From Lachnospiraceae bacterium (GTDB taxonomy: Bacteria; Bacillota; Clostridia; Lachnospirales; Lachnospiraceae): a stretch of 64,000 nucleotides of DNA. Below are positions 25,593 to 34,563 of the stretch, in pieces. A model generated the notes under the pieces. It did not search any database, had not been told where the DNA came from, and saw nothing but the letters and a program-made list of their open reading frames with translations. The stretch covers positions 2,019,501 through 2,083,500 of the forward strand of contig CP107199.1 in the NCBI GenBank assembly GCA_025758065.1, in the 5' to 3' direction. Both the position numbers and the translations under genes were made by a program. Positions within the stretch are counted from its first letter, which is position 1. The number at the start of each line of letters is the position of its first letter.

Positions 25593-27257
25593 ATGAGAAG
25601 TGACGCAGTAAGAAAAGGAATGCAGCAGGCACCGCATCGTTCCCTTTTTAATGCACTTGGTATGACAGAAGAAGAAATGAATAAGCCATTAGTAGGTATT
25701 GTAAGTTCTTATAATGAGATCGTTCCGGGACATATGAACCTGGATAAGATCGTAGAGGCAGTAAAATTAGGTGTTGCCATGGGTGGCGGTACCCCGGTCG
25801 TATTTCCGGCTATTGCAGTCTGTGACGGTATTGCTATGGGTCATGTGGGCATGAAGTATTCGCTGGTTACCAGAGACCTGATCGCAGATTCTACTGAATG
25901 TATGGCAATGGCACATCAGTTTGATGCTTTGGTCATGGTTCCAAACTGTGATAAGAATGTTCCTGGTCTGTTAATGGCGGCAGCAAGATTAAATATCCCA
26001 ACTGTATTTGTCAGCGGCGGTCCAATGCTTGCAGGACACGTAAAGGGATGTAAGACCAGCCTTTCCAGTATGTTTGAGGCAGTTGGTGCCTATGCAGCAG
26101 GAAAGATGACCGAAGAAGATGTAAAAGAATATGAAAATAAGACCTGTCCGACCTGCGGATCCTGTTCTGGTATGTACACTGCAAACAGCATGAACTGCCT
26201 GACAGAGGTTCTTGGTATGGGACTTCGTGGAAACGGAACCATTCCTGCAGTTTATTCCGAACGTATCAAGCTGGCTAAACATGCCGGCATGCAGGTAATG
26301 GAAATGTTAAAAAGAAATATCCGTCCAAGAGATATTATGACAAAAGAAGCATTTATGAATGCTTTGACCATGGATATGGCTTTAGGATGCTCTACCAACA
26401 GTATGCTCCATTTACCGGCTATTGCACATGAAGCTGGTGTTGAGTTAAATGTAGACATTGCAAATGAGATCAGCGCAAGAACACCAAATCTGTGCCACTT
26501 AGCACCTGCAGGTCATACTTACATAGAAGACCTGAACGAGGCAGGCGGTATCTACGCTGTTATGAATGAGATCAGCAAGAAAGGCCTGTTAAATCTGGAC
26601 TGCATGACTGTTACAGGAAAGACTGTCGGCGAAAACATCAAGGACTGCGTAAACAAAGATCCGGATGTTATCCGTCCGATTGACAATCCATACAGCCAGA
26701 CCGGTGGTATTGCTATCTTAAAGGGTAATCTGGCACCAGATTCAGGCGTTGTAAAGCGTTCTGCAGTAGCTCCTGAAATGTTAAAGCATGAAGGTCCAGC
26801 CAGAGTCTTTGACTGCGAGGAAGACGCTATTGCAGCGATCAAGGGCGGCAGGATCGTTGCCGGGGATGTTGTTGTGATCCGTTATGAGGGACCAAAAGGC
26901 GGCCCTGGCATGAGAGAAATGTTAAATCCGACTTCTGCTATTGCAGGAATGGGACTTGGATCCACAGTAGCCCTGATCACAGACGGACGTTTCTCCGGAG
27001 CATCCAGAGGTGCTTCTATCGGACATGTTTCTCCGGAGGCAGCTGTAGGCGGTCCGATCGCATTAGTAGAAGAGGGAGATATCATTTCCATTGATATTGA
27101 TAATCATCAGTTAAATGTACTGGTTTCTGATGAAGAAATGGCAGCCAGAAAAGCAAAATGGCAGCCAAGAGAGCCAAAGGTGACTACCGGTTATCTGGCA
27201 AGATATGCTTCACTGGTAACTTCCGGCGACAAGGGTGCTATCCTTCAGGCAAAATAA
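25593..27257 (+). CDS. ilvD: Dihydroxy-acid dehydratase
   Basis: IlvD dehydrates dihydroxy acids to 2-keto acids in valine, isoleucine and leucine synthesis. The 554-residue protein has the iron-sulfur cysteines in MVPNCDKNVPGLLMAA and CPTCGSCSGMYTANSMNC, a GRFSGASRGASIGHVSPEA block and PSD-type FDxxE metal residues. AGGAGG precedes ATG 25593. It is packed between leuB (41 bp) and ilvB (39 bp), indicating one operon. Confidence 0.98.
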   Translation: MRSDAVRKGMQQAPHRSLFNALGMTEEEMNKPLVGIVSSYNEIVPGHMNLDKIVEAVKLGVAMGGGTPVVFPAIAVCDGIAMGHVGMKYSLVTRDLIADSTECMAMAHQFDALVMVPNCDKNVPGLLMAAARLNIPTVFVSGGPMLAGHVKGCKTSLSSMFEAVGAYAAGKMTEEDVKEYENKTCPTCGSCSGMYTANSMNCLTEVLGMGLRGNGTIPAVYSERIKLAKHAGMQVMEMLKRNIRPRDIMTKEAFMNALTMDMALGCSTNSMLHLPAIAHEAGVELNVDIANEISARTPNLCHLAPAGHTYIEDLNEAGGIYAVMNEISKKGLLNLDCMTVTGKTVGENIKDCVNKDPDVIRPIDNPYSQTGGIAILKGNLAPDSGVVKRSAVAPEMLKHEGPARVFDCEEDAIAAIKGGRIVAGDVVVIRYEGPKGGPGMREMLNPTSAIAGMGLGSTVALITDGRFSGASRGASIGHVSPEAAVGGPIALVEEGDIISIDIDNHQLNVLVSDEEMAARKAKWQPREPKVTTGYLARYASLVTSGDKGAILQAK

Positions 27258-27296
27258 GGAAAGCGCTGAGTAATATTGTAAAGGAGTACAGGACAT

Positions 27297-28979
27297 ATGA
27301 GTAAATTGACAGGTGCGGAAATCGTTATAGAATGTTTGAAAGAACAGGGGGTAGACACTGTTTTCGGATATCCGGGCGGTGCCATCCTGAATATATATGA
27401 TGCGCTGTATCAGCACCAGAATGAGATCACCCATATTCTTACATCTCATGAACAGGGCGCTTCCCATGCAGCAGACGGATATGCCAGGGCAACTGGAAAG
27501 GTAGGCGTATGCCTGGCAACGTCCGGCCCTGGTGCGACTAACCTGGTAACAGGTATTGCTACTGCATATATGGATTCAGTTCCGGTAGTAGCTATTACCT
27601 GTAACGTGGCAAACAGCCTCTTAGGTAAGGACAGTTTCCAGGAGATCGACATTACCGGTGTGACCATGCCTATCACGAAATATAATTTCATTGTAAAAGA
27701 TATTAATAAACTGGCAAAAGTGATCCGCAGGGCTTTTGTCATCGCCCAGAGTGGAAGACCGGGCCCTGTTCTGGTGGATATTACAAAGGATGTAACTGCG
27801 GCAACTGCAGATTATGAGTATCAGGAGCCGGAGAAGATCGAACCACAGACCGATACCATTAAAGAAGAAGATATGGAGCGGGCTCTGGAAATGATCCGCA
27901 AGGCCCAGAAGCCATTTATTTTCGTAGGCGGCGGTGCTATTATTTCCAATGCTTCTGAAGAACTGCGTGTGTTTGCCCACAAGATCCAGGCACCGGTTGC
28001 AGACAGTTTAATGGGTAAGGGCGCATTTGATGGTGCAGATGAACTGTATACAGGTATGGTTGGTATGCATGGAACTAAAACATCCAACTATGGCATTACT
28101 GAGGCAGACCTTTTAGTAGTAGTTGGCGCCAGATTCAGTGACCGTGTTATTGGAAATGCATCAAAATTCGCGAAAAACGCAAAAATTTTACAGATTGACA
28201 TTGACCGTGCAGAGATCAACAAGAATATTAAGGTTGACGCAAGCATCATTGGAGATGCTAAGACTATTTTACGCAGGTTAAATACCCATCTGGATCCTAT
28301 TAACCATGATGAGTGGATCGCCCATATTGAACGTATGAAGGATATGTATCCGCTGCGTTACAATAAGAATGTACTTACCGGTCCTTTTATTATCCAGACT
28401 GTAAATGAAGTTACAGGCGGGGACGCTGTGATCGTAACAGAGGTTGGCCAGCACCAGATGTGGGCGGCCCAGTATTACAAATACCGTCAGCCCAGAACCC
28501 TTCTTACTTCCGGTGGACTGGGAACCATGGGATATGGCCTGGGCGCTTCTATTGGTGCTAAAATGGGTTGCAAGGATAAGACTGTTATCAATATTGCAGG
28601 TGATGGCTGCTTCCGCATGAATATGAACGAGATCGCTACAGCGACCCGTTACAATATCCCGGTGATCGAACTGATCATCAACAACCATGTATTAGGTATG
28701 GTGCGTCAGTGGCAGACTCTCTACTATGGAAAGCGTTATTCCCAGACTGTTCTCAGTGATTCTGTTGATTATGTAAAGATCGCAGAGGCAATGGGAGCAA
28801 AGGCTTACAGAGTGACCCAGAAAGAGGAGCTGGCTCCTGTATTAAAAGAGGCGATCTCTTTAAATATCCCTGTTGTCATTGACTGTCAGATCGGCTGTGA
28901 TGACAAGGTATTCCCAATGGTATCTCCGGGAGCTCCTATCGCAGATGCATTTGATGATACAGACTTAAAGATCAACTAG
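27297..28979 (+). CDS. ilvB: Acetolactate synthase large subunit
   Basis: This ThDP-, FAD- and Mg-dependent enzyme condenses pyruvate units or pyruvate with 2-ketobutyrate. The 560 residues fit. Seen are the ThDP-activating Glu in LTSHEQGASHAADGYARATG, VPVVAITCNVANSLLGKDSF, the FAD-region TDRxxG-like block GARFSDRVIGNASKFA and the ThDP motif GDGCFRMNMNEIATATRYN. The small regulatory subunit IlvN/IlvH does not follow; the next gene is serC after a 318-bp gap. ATG 27297 has AAAGGAG upstream. Confidence 0.97.
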   Translation: MSKLTGAEIVIECLKEQGVDTVFGYPGGAILNIYDALYQHQNEITHILTSHEQGASHAADGYARATGKVGVCLATSGPGATNLVTGIATAYMDSVPVVAITCNVANSLLGKDSFQEIDITGVTMPITKYNFIVKDINKLAKVIRRAFVIAQSGRPGPVLVDITKDVTAATADYEYQEPEKIEPQTDTIKEEDMERALEMIRKAQKPFIFVGGGAIISNASEELRVFAHKIQAPVADSLMGKGAFDGADELYTGMVGMHGTKTSNYGITEADLLVVVGARFSDRVIGNASKFAKNAKILQIDIDRAEINKNIKVDASIIGDAKTILRRLNTHLDPINHDEWIAHIERMKDMYPLRYNKNVLTGPFIIQTVNEVTGGDAVIVTEVGQHQMWAAQYYKYRQPRTLLTSGGLGTMGYGLGASIGAKMGCKDKTVINIAGDGCFRMNMNEIATATRYNIPVIELIINNHVLGMVRQWQTLYYGKRYSQTVLSDSVDYVKIAEAMGAKAYRVTQKEELAPVLKEAISLNIPVVIDCQIGCDDKVFPMVSPGAPIADAFDDTDLKIN

Positions 28980-29144
28980 TTCAGCGTTTTCATAGAAAAA
29001 AATTCAACAGTTAACTGAAAATCTAAAAAAGATTCAGATGAAATCTGCTTGAAAAATAAAATGAAACGTTGTATAGTAATTTCTAACACCTTGGAACGTT
29101 ACCGTGTTATTGGTTTATACTGGTAAAGCAACAGTAAAGACAGA

Positions 29145-29172
29145 ATTACTTATACAAAAATTACTTATACAA
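29145..29172 (+). repeat. 13-bp direct repeat in serC leader region
   Basis: ATTACTTATACAA occurs at 29145-29157 and again at 29160-29172, a period of 15 bp. It could be tandem regulator half-sites. It is followed by the hairpin at 29191-29244. Confidence 0.6.
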
Positions 29173-29190
29173 GGGCGTATATACACAGGT

Positions 29191-29244
29191 GGCTTCTCTG
29201 TGTGATGCAGGAAAAATTTCCTGTTTGCATCATGCAGGGAAGCC
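29191..29244 (+). promoter_or_regulatory. Long stacked hairpin in the serC 5' region
   Basis: Three stacked stems share one axis: GGCTTCTCTG (29191-29200) / CAGGGAAGCC (29235-29244) with one mismatch, TGATGCA / TGCATCA, and GGAAA / TTTCC. There is no T-run after it, so it is not a simple terminator. It ends 53 nt before the serC start. It could be a leader regulatory structure; it matches no riboswitch class I recognise. Confidence 0.55.
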
Positions 29245-29297
29245 CCTTGCATATAAATAAATGAGGGTACACAATTAATTCCAAGAGGAGGAGAATT

Positions 29298-30380
29298 ATG
29301 AGCAGAGTTTACAACTTTTCAGCAGGGCCGGCAGTATTACCGGAAGAAGTCCTGAAAGAAGCAGCAGCAGAAATGCTGGATTACAGAGGCACAGGAATGT
29401 CAGTAATGGAGATGAGCCATCGATCTAAATCATATGAGACCATTATTGAAGATGCTGAATCAGATCTGCGCGATCTCTTACACATTCCGGAGAATTATAA
29501 GGTGCTTTTTCTTCAGGGCGGCGGTTCTACCCAGTTTGCCATGGTTCCTATGAACCTGATGAAGAACCGCGTGGCAGATTATATCATTACTGGACAGTGG
29601 GCAAAGAAAGCGCATAAAGAGGCATCTATTTACGGAAAGGCAAATGCGATCGCTTCCAGTGCTGATAAGACTTTCAGCTATATTCCGGATTGTTCTGACC
29701 TGCCTGTATCTGAGGATGCAGATTATGTGTACATCTGTGAAAATAATACTATCTACGGAACAAAGTTCTGGACTCTCCCGAATACAAAGGGAAAGCTGTT
29801 AGTAGCAGACCAGTCTTCCTGTTTCTTATCTGAGCCTGTTGACGTATCTAAATATGGCCTGATCTTTGCAGGTGCACAGAAGAACGTAGGACCTGCAGGT
29901 ACTGTTATCGTTATCATCCGTGAGGATCTGATCACAGAGGATGTATTAGAGGGAACACCTACCATGCTGCGTTACAAGATCCATGCAGATGCAAAATCCC
30001 TTTACAATACACCTCCTACATACGGCATTTACATGTGCGGCAAGGTATTTAAGTGGTTAAAGGCAAAAGGCGGCCTGGAAGAGATGAAGAAGATCAACGA
30101 GGAGAAGGCAAAGATCCTTTATGATTTCTTAGATGAGAGCAAGCTGTTCAAGGGCACTGTAGTAAAGAAAGACCGTTCTATCATGAACGTACCATTTATC
30201 ACAGGAAATGAAGAACTGGATGCCTTATTTGTAAAAGAATCCAAAGCAGCAGGACTTGAAAACTTAAAGGGACACAGAACAGTAGGCGGCATGCGTGCAA
30301 GTATCTACAATGCAATGCCAAAGGCCGGTGTAGAGAAGCTGGTTGAGTTTATGTCTGATTTTGAGAAGAAACATCTGTGA
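29298..30380 (+). CDS. serC: Phosphoserine aminotransferase
   Basis: SerC is a PLP enzyme that converts 3-phosphohydroxypyruvate and glutamate to phosphoserine. The 360 residues match the family. Seen are VYNFSAGPAVLPEEVLKEAA, GMSVMEMSHRSKSYETIIED, LFLQGGGSTQFAMVPMNLM and the PLP-lysine region GLIFAGAQKNVGPAGTVIVI. ATG 29298 has GAGGAGGAG upstream. It lies 40 bp before serA, and both are followed by a DUF1015 gene, giving a serine-biosynthesis operon. Confidence 0.97.
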   Translation: MSRVYNFSAGPAVLPEEVLKEAAAEMLDYRGTGMSVMEMSHRSKSYETIIEDAESDLRDLLHIPENYKVLFLQGGGSTQFAMVPMNLMKNRVADYIITGQWAKKAHKEASIYGKANAIASSADKTFSYIPDCSDLPVSEDADYVYICENNTIYGTKFWTLPNTKGKLLVADQSSCFLSEPVDVSKYGLIFAGAQKNVGPAGTVIVIIREDLITEDVLEGTPTMLRYKIHADAKSLYNTPPTYGIYMCGKVFKWLKAKGGLEEMKKINEEKAKILYDFLDESKLFKGTVVKKDRSIMNVPFITGNEELDALFVKESKAAGLENLKGHRTVGGMRASIYNAMPKAGVEKLVEFMSDFEKKHL

Positions 30381-30420
30381 TCTATATGAACACTATTTAT
30401 GAGGACGAGGAGATAGTATT

Positions 30421-31584
30421 ATGAAAAAGATCCATTGCTTAAATCCAATAGCAGCCTGCGGAACAGACCTGTTCCCGGCTGATTATGAGATGACTGACAA
30501 TAAAGCAGAGGCAGATGCCTTTTTAGTACGAAGTGCTTCTATGCATGAAATGGAGCTGCCGGAGGGACTTCTGGCAGTAGGACGTGCAGGTGCAGGTGTA
30601 AATAACATTCCTTTAGATGAGTGTGCAAAGGCTGGCGTGGTTGTATTTAACACACCAGGTGCCAATGCAAACGGAGTAAAAGAGCTGGTTCTTGCCGGTA
30701 TGTTTTTAGCTTCCCGTGACATTGTAGGCGGTATTAAATGGTGCCAGGATAATGCCCAGGACGAAAACATTGCAAAAACAACAGAAAAGAGCAAAAAAGC
30801 ATTTGCAGGCTGGGAATTAAAGGGTAAAAAGTTAGGTGTCATCGGACTTGGCGCTATCGGTGCTGAGGTTGCAAACGCAGCTACCCATCTGGGAATGGAA
30901 GTTTACGGTTATGACCCATATATTTCTGTTAATGCAGCATGGAGACTTTCCAGAAATGTAAAGCACATCACCAATGTAGATACTATTTTCCAGGAGTGCG
31001 ACTATATTACCGTTCATGTGCCGCTGTTAGAGTCCACCAAAGGCATGATCAATAAAGATAAACTGGATATGATGAAGGATGGCGTGGTGATCTTGAACTT
31101 TGCAAGGGATACTCTTGTAAATGATGACGATATGGCTGCAGCACTGGAGGCTGGAAAAGTTGCCCGTTATGTCAGCGATTTCCCAAATCCAAAGGTAGTA
31201 CATATGAAAAATGTGATCCTCACCCCACATCTGGGTGCTTCCACAAGAGAGTCTGAGGACAACTGTGCGGTAATGGCAGTAAAGGAGATTACAGATTATC
31301 TGGAAAATGGTAATATTAAAAATTCTGTTAATTATCCGGCCTGCGATATGGGTGTATGCCAGGCAGAAAGCCGTATTGCCGTTCTTCATATGAATATCCC
31401 AAATATGATCGGACAGATCACTGCAATACTGGCAGCTCAGGGCGTAAACATTTCTGATATGACTAATAAGAGCCGTGATAAGTTTGCGTATACCTTATTA
31501 GATCTGGAACACAAGCCAGAAGAGGCAACTGTGAAGAAATTAAAGGCCATTGATGGCGTTTTACGGGTACGCATAGTGAAATAA
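30421..31584 (+). CDS. serA: D-3-phosphoglycerate dehydrogenase
   Basis: SerA oxidises 3-phosphoglycerate with NAD, the first committed step of serine synthesis. The 387-residue form is short (no ASB domain). The Rossmann motif KLGVIGLGAIGAEVANAATH is at about 138-157, the catalytic Arg region is NFARDTLVNDDDMAAAL, and His is in ILTPHLGASTRESEDN. A C-terminal ACT domain, SRIAVLHMNIPNMIGQITAI, probably mediates serine feedback. ATG 30421 follows GAGGACGAGGAG. It is cotranscribed with serC. Confidence 0.96.
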   Translation: MKKIHCLNPIAACGTDLFPADYEMTDNKAEADAFLVRSASMHEMELPEGLLAVGRAGAGVNNIPLDECAKAGVVVFNTPGANANGVKELVLAGMFLASRDIVGGIKWCQDNAQDENIAKTTEKSKKAFAGWELKGKKLGVIGLGAIGAEVANAATHLGMEVYGYDPYISVNAAWRLSRNVKHITNVDTIFQECDYITVHVPLLESTKGMINKDKLDMMKDGVVILNFARDTLVNDDDMAAALEAGKVARYVSDFPNPKVVHMKNVILTPHLGASTRESEDNCAVMAVKEITDYLENGNIKNSVNYPACDMGVCQAESRIAVLHMNIPNMIGQITAILAAQGVNISDMTNKSRDKFAYTLLDLEHKPEEATVKKLKAIDGVLRVRIVK

Positions 31585-31609
31585 AAGGGCGGATCAGAAG
31601 GAGAAAAAA

Positions 31610-32848
31610 ATGGCAGCAGTAAAACCATTTATATGCATCAGACCTGCAAAGGAGAATGCAGCTAAGGTTGCATCCCTTCCTTATGACGTATACAACAGGA
31701 AAGAGGCGTGTGCGGCTGTAGCAGGAAATCCTGTTTCTTTCTTAAATATTGACAGGGCGGAGACTCAGTTTTCTGATGATGTGGATACTTATGCAGATTG
31801 TGTGTATGAAAAGGCGAGAGAGCTTTTAGATACCCAGATCGCAGAAGGTGTGTATGTTACAGATGCAGGAGACCATTATTATCTGTATGAGCTGACCATG
31901 GATGGACGCAGCCAGACAGGGATCGTTGCCTGCAGTTCCATTGATGATTATGTAAACGGAGTGGTCAAGAAGCATGAAAACACCAGAGAGGATAAGGAAT
32001 TAGACCGTATCCGCCATGTGGATACAGTTAATGCCCAGACTGGCCCGATCTTTCTGGCTTACAGACAGAATGAGACCTTAAAGGCTATTGTAGCAGAAGA
32101 AAAGGCCAAACCGGTTCTTTATGATTTTGTATCCGATGACGGCATCCGTCACCGGGTATGGAAGATCGATGATCCGGCACAGACTGCGGCTATTGAGGCA
32201 GCATTTGCAGCAATTCCGGCTACCTATATTGCAGACGGACATCACAGAGCAGCTTCCGCTGTAAAGGTAGGCTTAAAACGCAGGGCAGAAAACCCTGGAT
32301 ATACAGGTGAAGAGCCATTTAACTACTTCCTGTCTGTTTTGTTCCCGGATGAGGAATTAATGATCCTTCCATACAACCGTGTGGTTAAGGATTTAAATGG
32401 AATGAGCAGGGAACAGTTCTTTGAGGCAGTAAAGGGAAAGTTCGAACTGGAAGAAATTGGAAAAGAACCTTATGCACCGGCTGAAAAAGGAACTTTCGGC
32501 ATGTACCTGGACAACACCTGGTATGCTTTAAAGGTACTTCCCCAGTACAGGAGCACTGATCCGGTAAAGGGACTGGATGTTTCTATTTTACAGGACCAGC
32601 TGTTAGGACCGGTACTTGGCATCGGTGATCCAAGAACGGATAAGCGTATTGATTTTATCGGCGGGATCCGGGGATTAAAAGAGCTGGAACGCCGTGTAAG
32701 GGAAGACATGGAGATTGCCTTTTCCATGTATCCTACTTCTATTAAAGAGCTTTTAGCAGTAGCAGATGCAGGCCTTTTAATGCCGCCGAAGTCTACCTGG
32801 TTTGAACCGAAGTTAAGAAGTGGGTTGTTTATCCATAAATTAAGTTAA
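31610..32848 (+). CDS. DUF1015 protein, possible phosphoserine/serine-converting enzyme
   Basis: The 412-residue cytoplasmic protein belongs to DUF1015 (PF06245). Conserved blocks are VASLPYDVYNRKEACAAVAG, KKHENTREDKELDRIRHVD, the hallmark ATYIADGHHRAASAVKVGLK and NYFLSVLFPDEELMILPYNR. The DGHHR motif resembles the GxHR motif of ParB/sulfiredoxin-fold proteins, a superfamily that includes the archaeal free serine kinase SerK. It is 25 bp behind serA, and no serB is present here, so it may supply the missing phosphoserine-to-serine step. That function is inference from context and motif. Confidence 0.85.
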   Translation: MAAVKPFICIRPAKENAAKVASLPYDVYNRKEACAAVAGNPVSFLNIDRAETQFSDDVDTYADCVYEKARELLDTQIAEGVYVTDAGDHYYLYELTMDGRSQTGIVACSSIDDYVNGVVKKHENTREDKELDRIRHVDTVNAQTGPIFLAYRQNETLKAIVAEEKAKPVLYDFVSDDGIRHRVWKIDDPAQTAAIEAAFAAIPATYIADGHHRAASAVKVGLKRRAENPGYTGEEPFNYFLSVLFPDEELMILPYNRVVKDLNGMSREQFFEAVKGKFELEEIGKEPYAPAEKGTFGMYLDNTWYALKVLPQYRSTDPVKGLDVSILQDQLLGPVLGIGDPRTDKRIDFIGGIRGLKELERRVREDMEIAFSMYPTSIKELLAVADAGLLMPPKSTWFEPKLRSGLFIHKLS

Positions 32849-32860
32849 ATAAGCTGAATG

Positions 32861-32893
32861 AAAGCCGTCCGGCAGTTGCCAGGCGGCTTTTTG
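32861..32893. terminator. Terminator after the ser operon
   Basis: AAAGCCGTCCGGCA and TGCCAGGCGGCTTT pair over 14 bp with two mismatches and a 2-nt loop, followed by TT. It separates the plus-strand ser operon from the converging M23 gene. Confidence 0.75.
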
Positions 32894-32974
32894 CCTGATC
32901 TGCACAATAAGGAATCTTATGACAGGTGGCTGCATTTGATGTACATCCTGGAAAAATGGCGGGTTATACAGATG

Positions 32975-34045
32975 TTACGCAGGGGGAATATCTTTCGTCT
33001 GGTATACCCGTCTCCATTCTTTGGTTCCGTCTACTTTTATGGTCTCACACTGGTTCTTTTGCAGAAATTTTATCAGTTCGTAGCAGTTGATCCAGATCTC
33101 GTGGTCACTTTCTTTCTGGGATTCGTCAAAAACCAGCTCCAGACCGAAGTGGAGGTGGGGTTCTTCTATGTTGTTGGTGTTTTCTTTGGAGCTGTAGCCG
33201 GTGCGCCCCATATAGCCGATAACGTCTCCGGCCTGGACTAGACTGCCTTCTTTTAAATCAGACTGGAAGGGGTAGTTTTTCCGCAGGTGAGCGTAGTAAT
33301 AATACCGCTTTTTATCAAAGCTTCGGATCCCGATCCGCCAGCCTCCGTACTGGTTCCAGCCAAGGGCTTCTACATACCCGGATTCTACGGCGATAATGGG
33401 AGTTCCCACCTGTCCCATCATGTCGTGGCCTAAGTGGCGGCGCCTGAAGCCGTAGCTGCGTGAAACACCGAAATCGTCAAAATCATTGTAGGGGAAGTTT
33501 TTTGCCAGCGGGAAGAAGGCCTTCAGGCCGTATTTTGTGACCCAGACAGTATCGGGCACAGTTTCGGATGATTGCGGCACCTGCGGCACTTCATCTGCCG
33601 GTATTTCCGCCTGAAATGTCCCTACCATTCCGTCTAACACCGCCCCATAAGCCTGTTTGTAATAGTCATAATATTTCATATCTTTTGTCAGCTCTTCCAT
33701 AGTCGAGTCCCCATTGATCAGCTGCTCTGCCACCTTTTCCATGTCACTTTTCTTATATCTGGAAAAATCCCCGCCATAGCGTGTTCCAAGATACGCCAGC
33801 AGATCCACCCAGTTTAAATGTATTTCCGCCTGGCAAGTATCCACATCGTACCGGAAAGCCTGATCTAACGCCTCGCTGGTCACATTAAAATCTACCCATT
33901 TAATAAATTTGCTGGATGTCTGGAAAATATCAGTCTGCCGGTCTGTTTTCTTCATAAAAAGACAAAGGCATAAAAGCATCAGGACAAAAAGTTCCATACC
34001 AATAAAGACAAATGAATGAAATGAATATTTCTTAGAAAAAGACAT
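32975..34045 (-). CDS. Membrane-anchored M23 (LytM-type) metallopeptidase
   Basis: The 356-residue protein has one N-terminal membrane helix (FVFIGMELFVLMLLCLCLFM) and then an extracytoplasmic part. The M23 domain carries the zinc ligands in RRRHLGHDMMGQVGTPIIAV (HxxxD) and EEPHLHFGLEL (HxH). The intervening EALGWNQYGGWRIGIRSFDK and GDVIGYMGRTGYS are typical of LytM endopeptidases. These cut peptidoglycan peptide bridges or act in sporulation engulfment (SpoIIQ type, without the catalytic residues in some members); here the ligands look complete. It converges with the ser operon. Its promoter side adjoins a field of repeats. Confidence 0.88.
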   Translation of the reverse strand: MSFSKKYSFHSFVFIGMELFVLMLLCLCLFMKKTDRQTDIFQTSSKFIKWVDFNVTSEALDQAFRYDVDTCQAEIHLNWVDLLAYLGTRYGGDFSRYKKSDMEKVAEQLINGDSTMEELTKDMKYYDYYKQAYGAVLDGMVGTFQAEIPADEVPQVPQSSETVPDTVWVTKYGLKAFFPLAKNFPYNDFDDFGVSRSYGFRRRHLGHDMMGQVGTPIIAVESGYVEALGWNQYGGWRIGIRSFDKKRYYYYAHLRKNYPFQSDLKEGSLVQAGDVIGYMGRTGYSSKENTNNIEEPHLHFGLELVFDESQKESDHEIWINCYELIKFLQKNQCETIKVDGTKEWRRVYQTKDIPPA

Positions 34046-34066
34046 AATATCCCCCTTTTGGTTAAA

Positions 34067-34105
34067 ATGTACTCTCGGAAGCTTTCTGTACCTGTTTTAT
34101 ATATT
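34067..34105. repeat. Family B solo left end
   Basis: ATGTACTCTCGGAAGCTTT starts at 34067 and the similarity fades after about 40 bp. No matching right end follows, so this is a fragment, located directly before the M23 gene on the opposite strand. Confidence 0.55.
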
Positions 34106-34168
34106 TCCGGCCTTTTGGCCCTGGTATCATCATATGTCCTGCTCACGGTCAATATGCCAGTGGCTCCC

Positions 34169-34320
34169 TTGTTAGAAAATAGGAATTATGTTATAATGAG
34201 CGCAGGGAAAAACAAGCGGCTGCGCAGCAGACATTTGTTTTTCACAAGCCATTAACGAAGGTTCCGCCTGCGAAAGCAGGCAGTAGAACGCGAATGCACG
34301 GGGAACCTGAGTTTAAGATA
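34169..34320 (+). repeat. Family C structured repeat, copy 2 (one unit), with its own promoter
   Basis: TTGTTA (34169-34174) and TATAAT (34192-34197) are spaced by 17 bp. The leader hairpin has arms GAAAAACAA (34207-34215) / TTTGTTTTTC. One unit follows: outer stem AGGTTCC (34259-34265) / GGAACCT (34302-34308), inner hairpin GCCTGC/GCAGGC and a weaker second hairpin (ACGCGAATGCACG). The element is on the plus strand upstream of the iron alcohol dehydrogenase, separated from it by a family B repeat. Confidence 0.75.
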
Positions 34321-34376
34321 AAATAGGGAATGGACCGATCATGCTAAAAGGTCCCTGATCAGGCAGTATAAAATGA

Positions 34377-34539
34377 ATGTACTCTCGGAATCTTTCCTGC
34401 ACCTGCTTTTGCGGCCGATTTTCTGCCAGTCGCACCCCAATTTTATCAACGTACGCACCGCGTACGCCTCTGAAATTTGGGTACAACTGACAAAAAATCT
34501 TCTCGCAAAATCAAGTACAAAAAGATTCCGAGAGTACAT
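34377..34539. repeat. Family B repeat, best full-length copy
   Basis: This copy is 163 bp with perfect 19-bp terminal inverted repeats: ATGTACTCTCGGAATCTTT on the left and the exact reverse complement on the right. The inside contains GTACGCACCGCGTACGC, itself a palindrome, and CAACTGACAAAAAATC. It encodes no protein. The right end lies 24 nt before the alcohol dehydrogenase start codon. Confidence 0.88.
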
Positions 34540-34563
34540 AATGATCGCAAGGAGGACAAAAAA

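Noticed and set aside
34058..34255. 65-residue plus-strand frame over family B left end
   Set aside because: It starts in the repeat and ends in the family C leader; no ribosome binding site.
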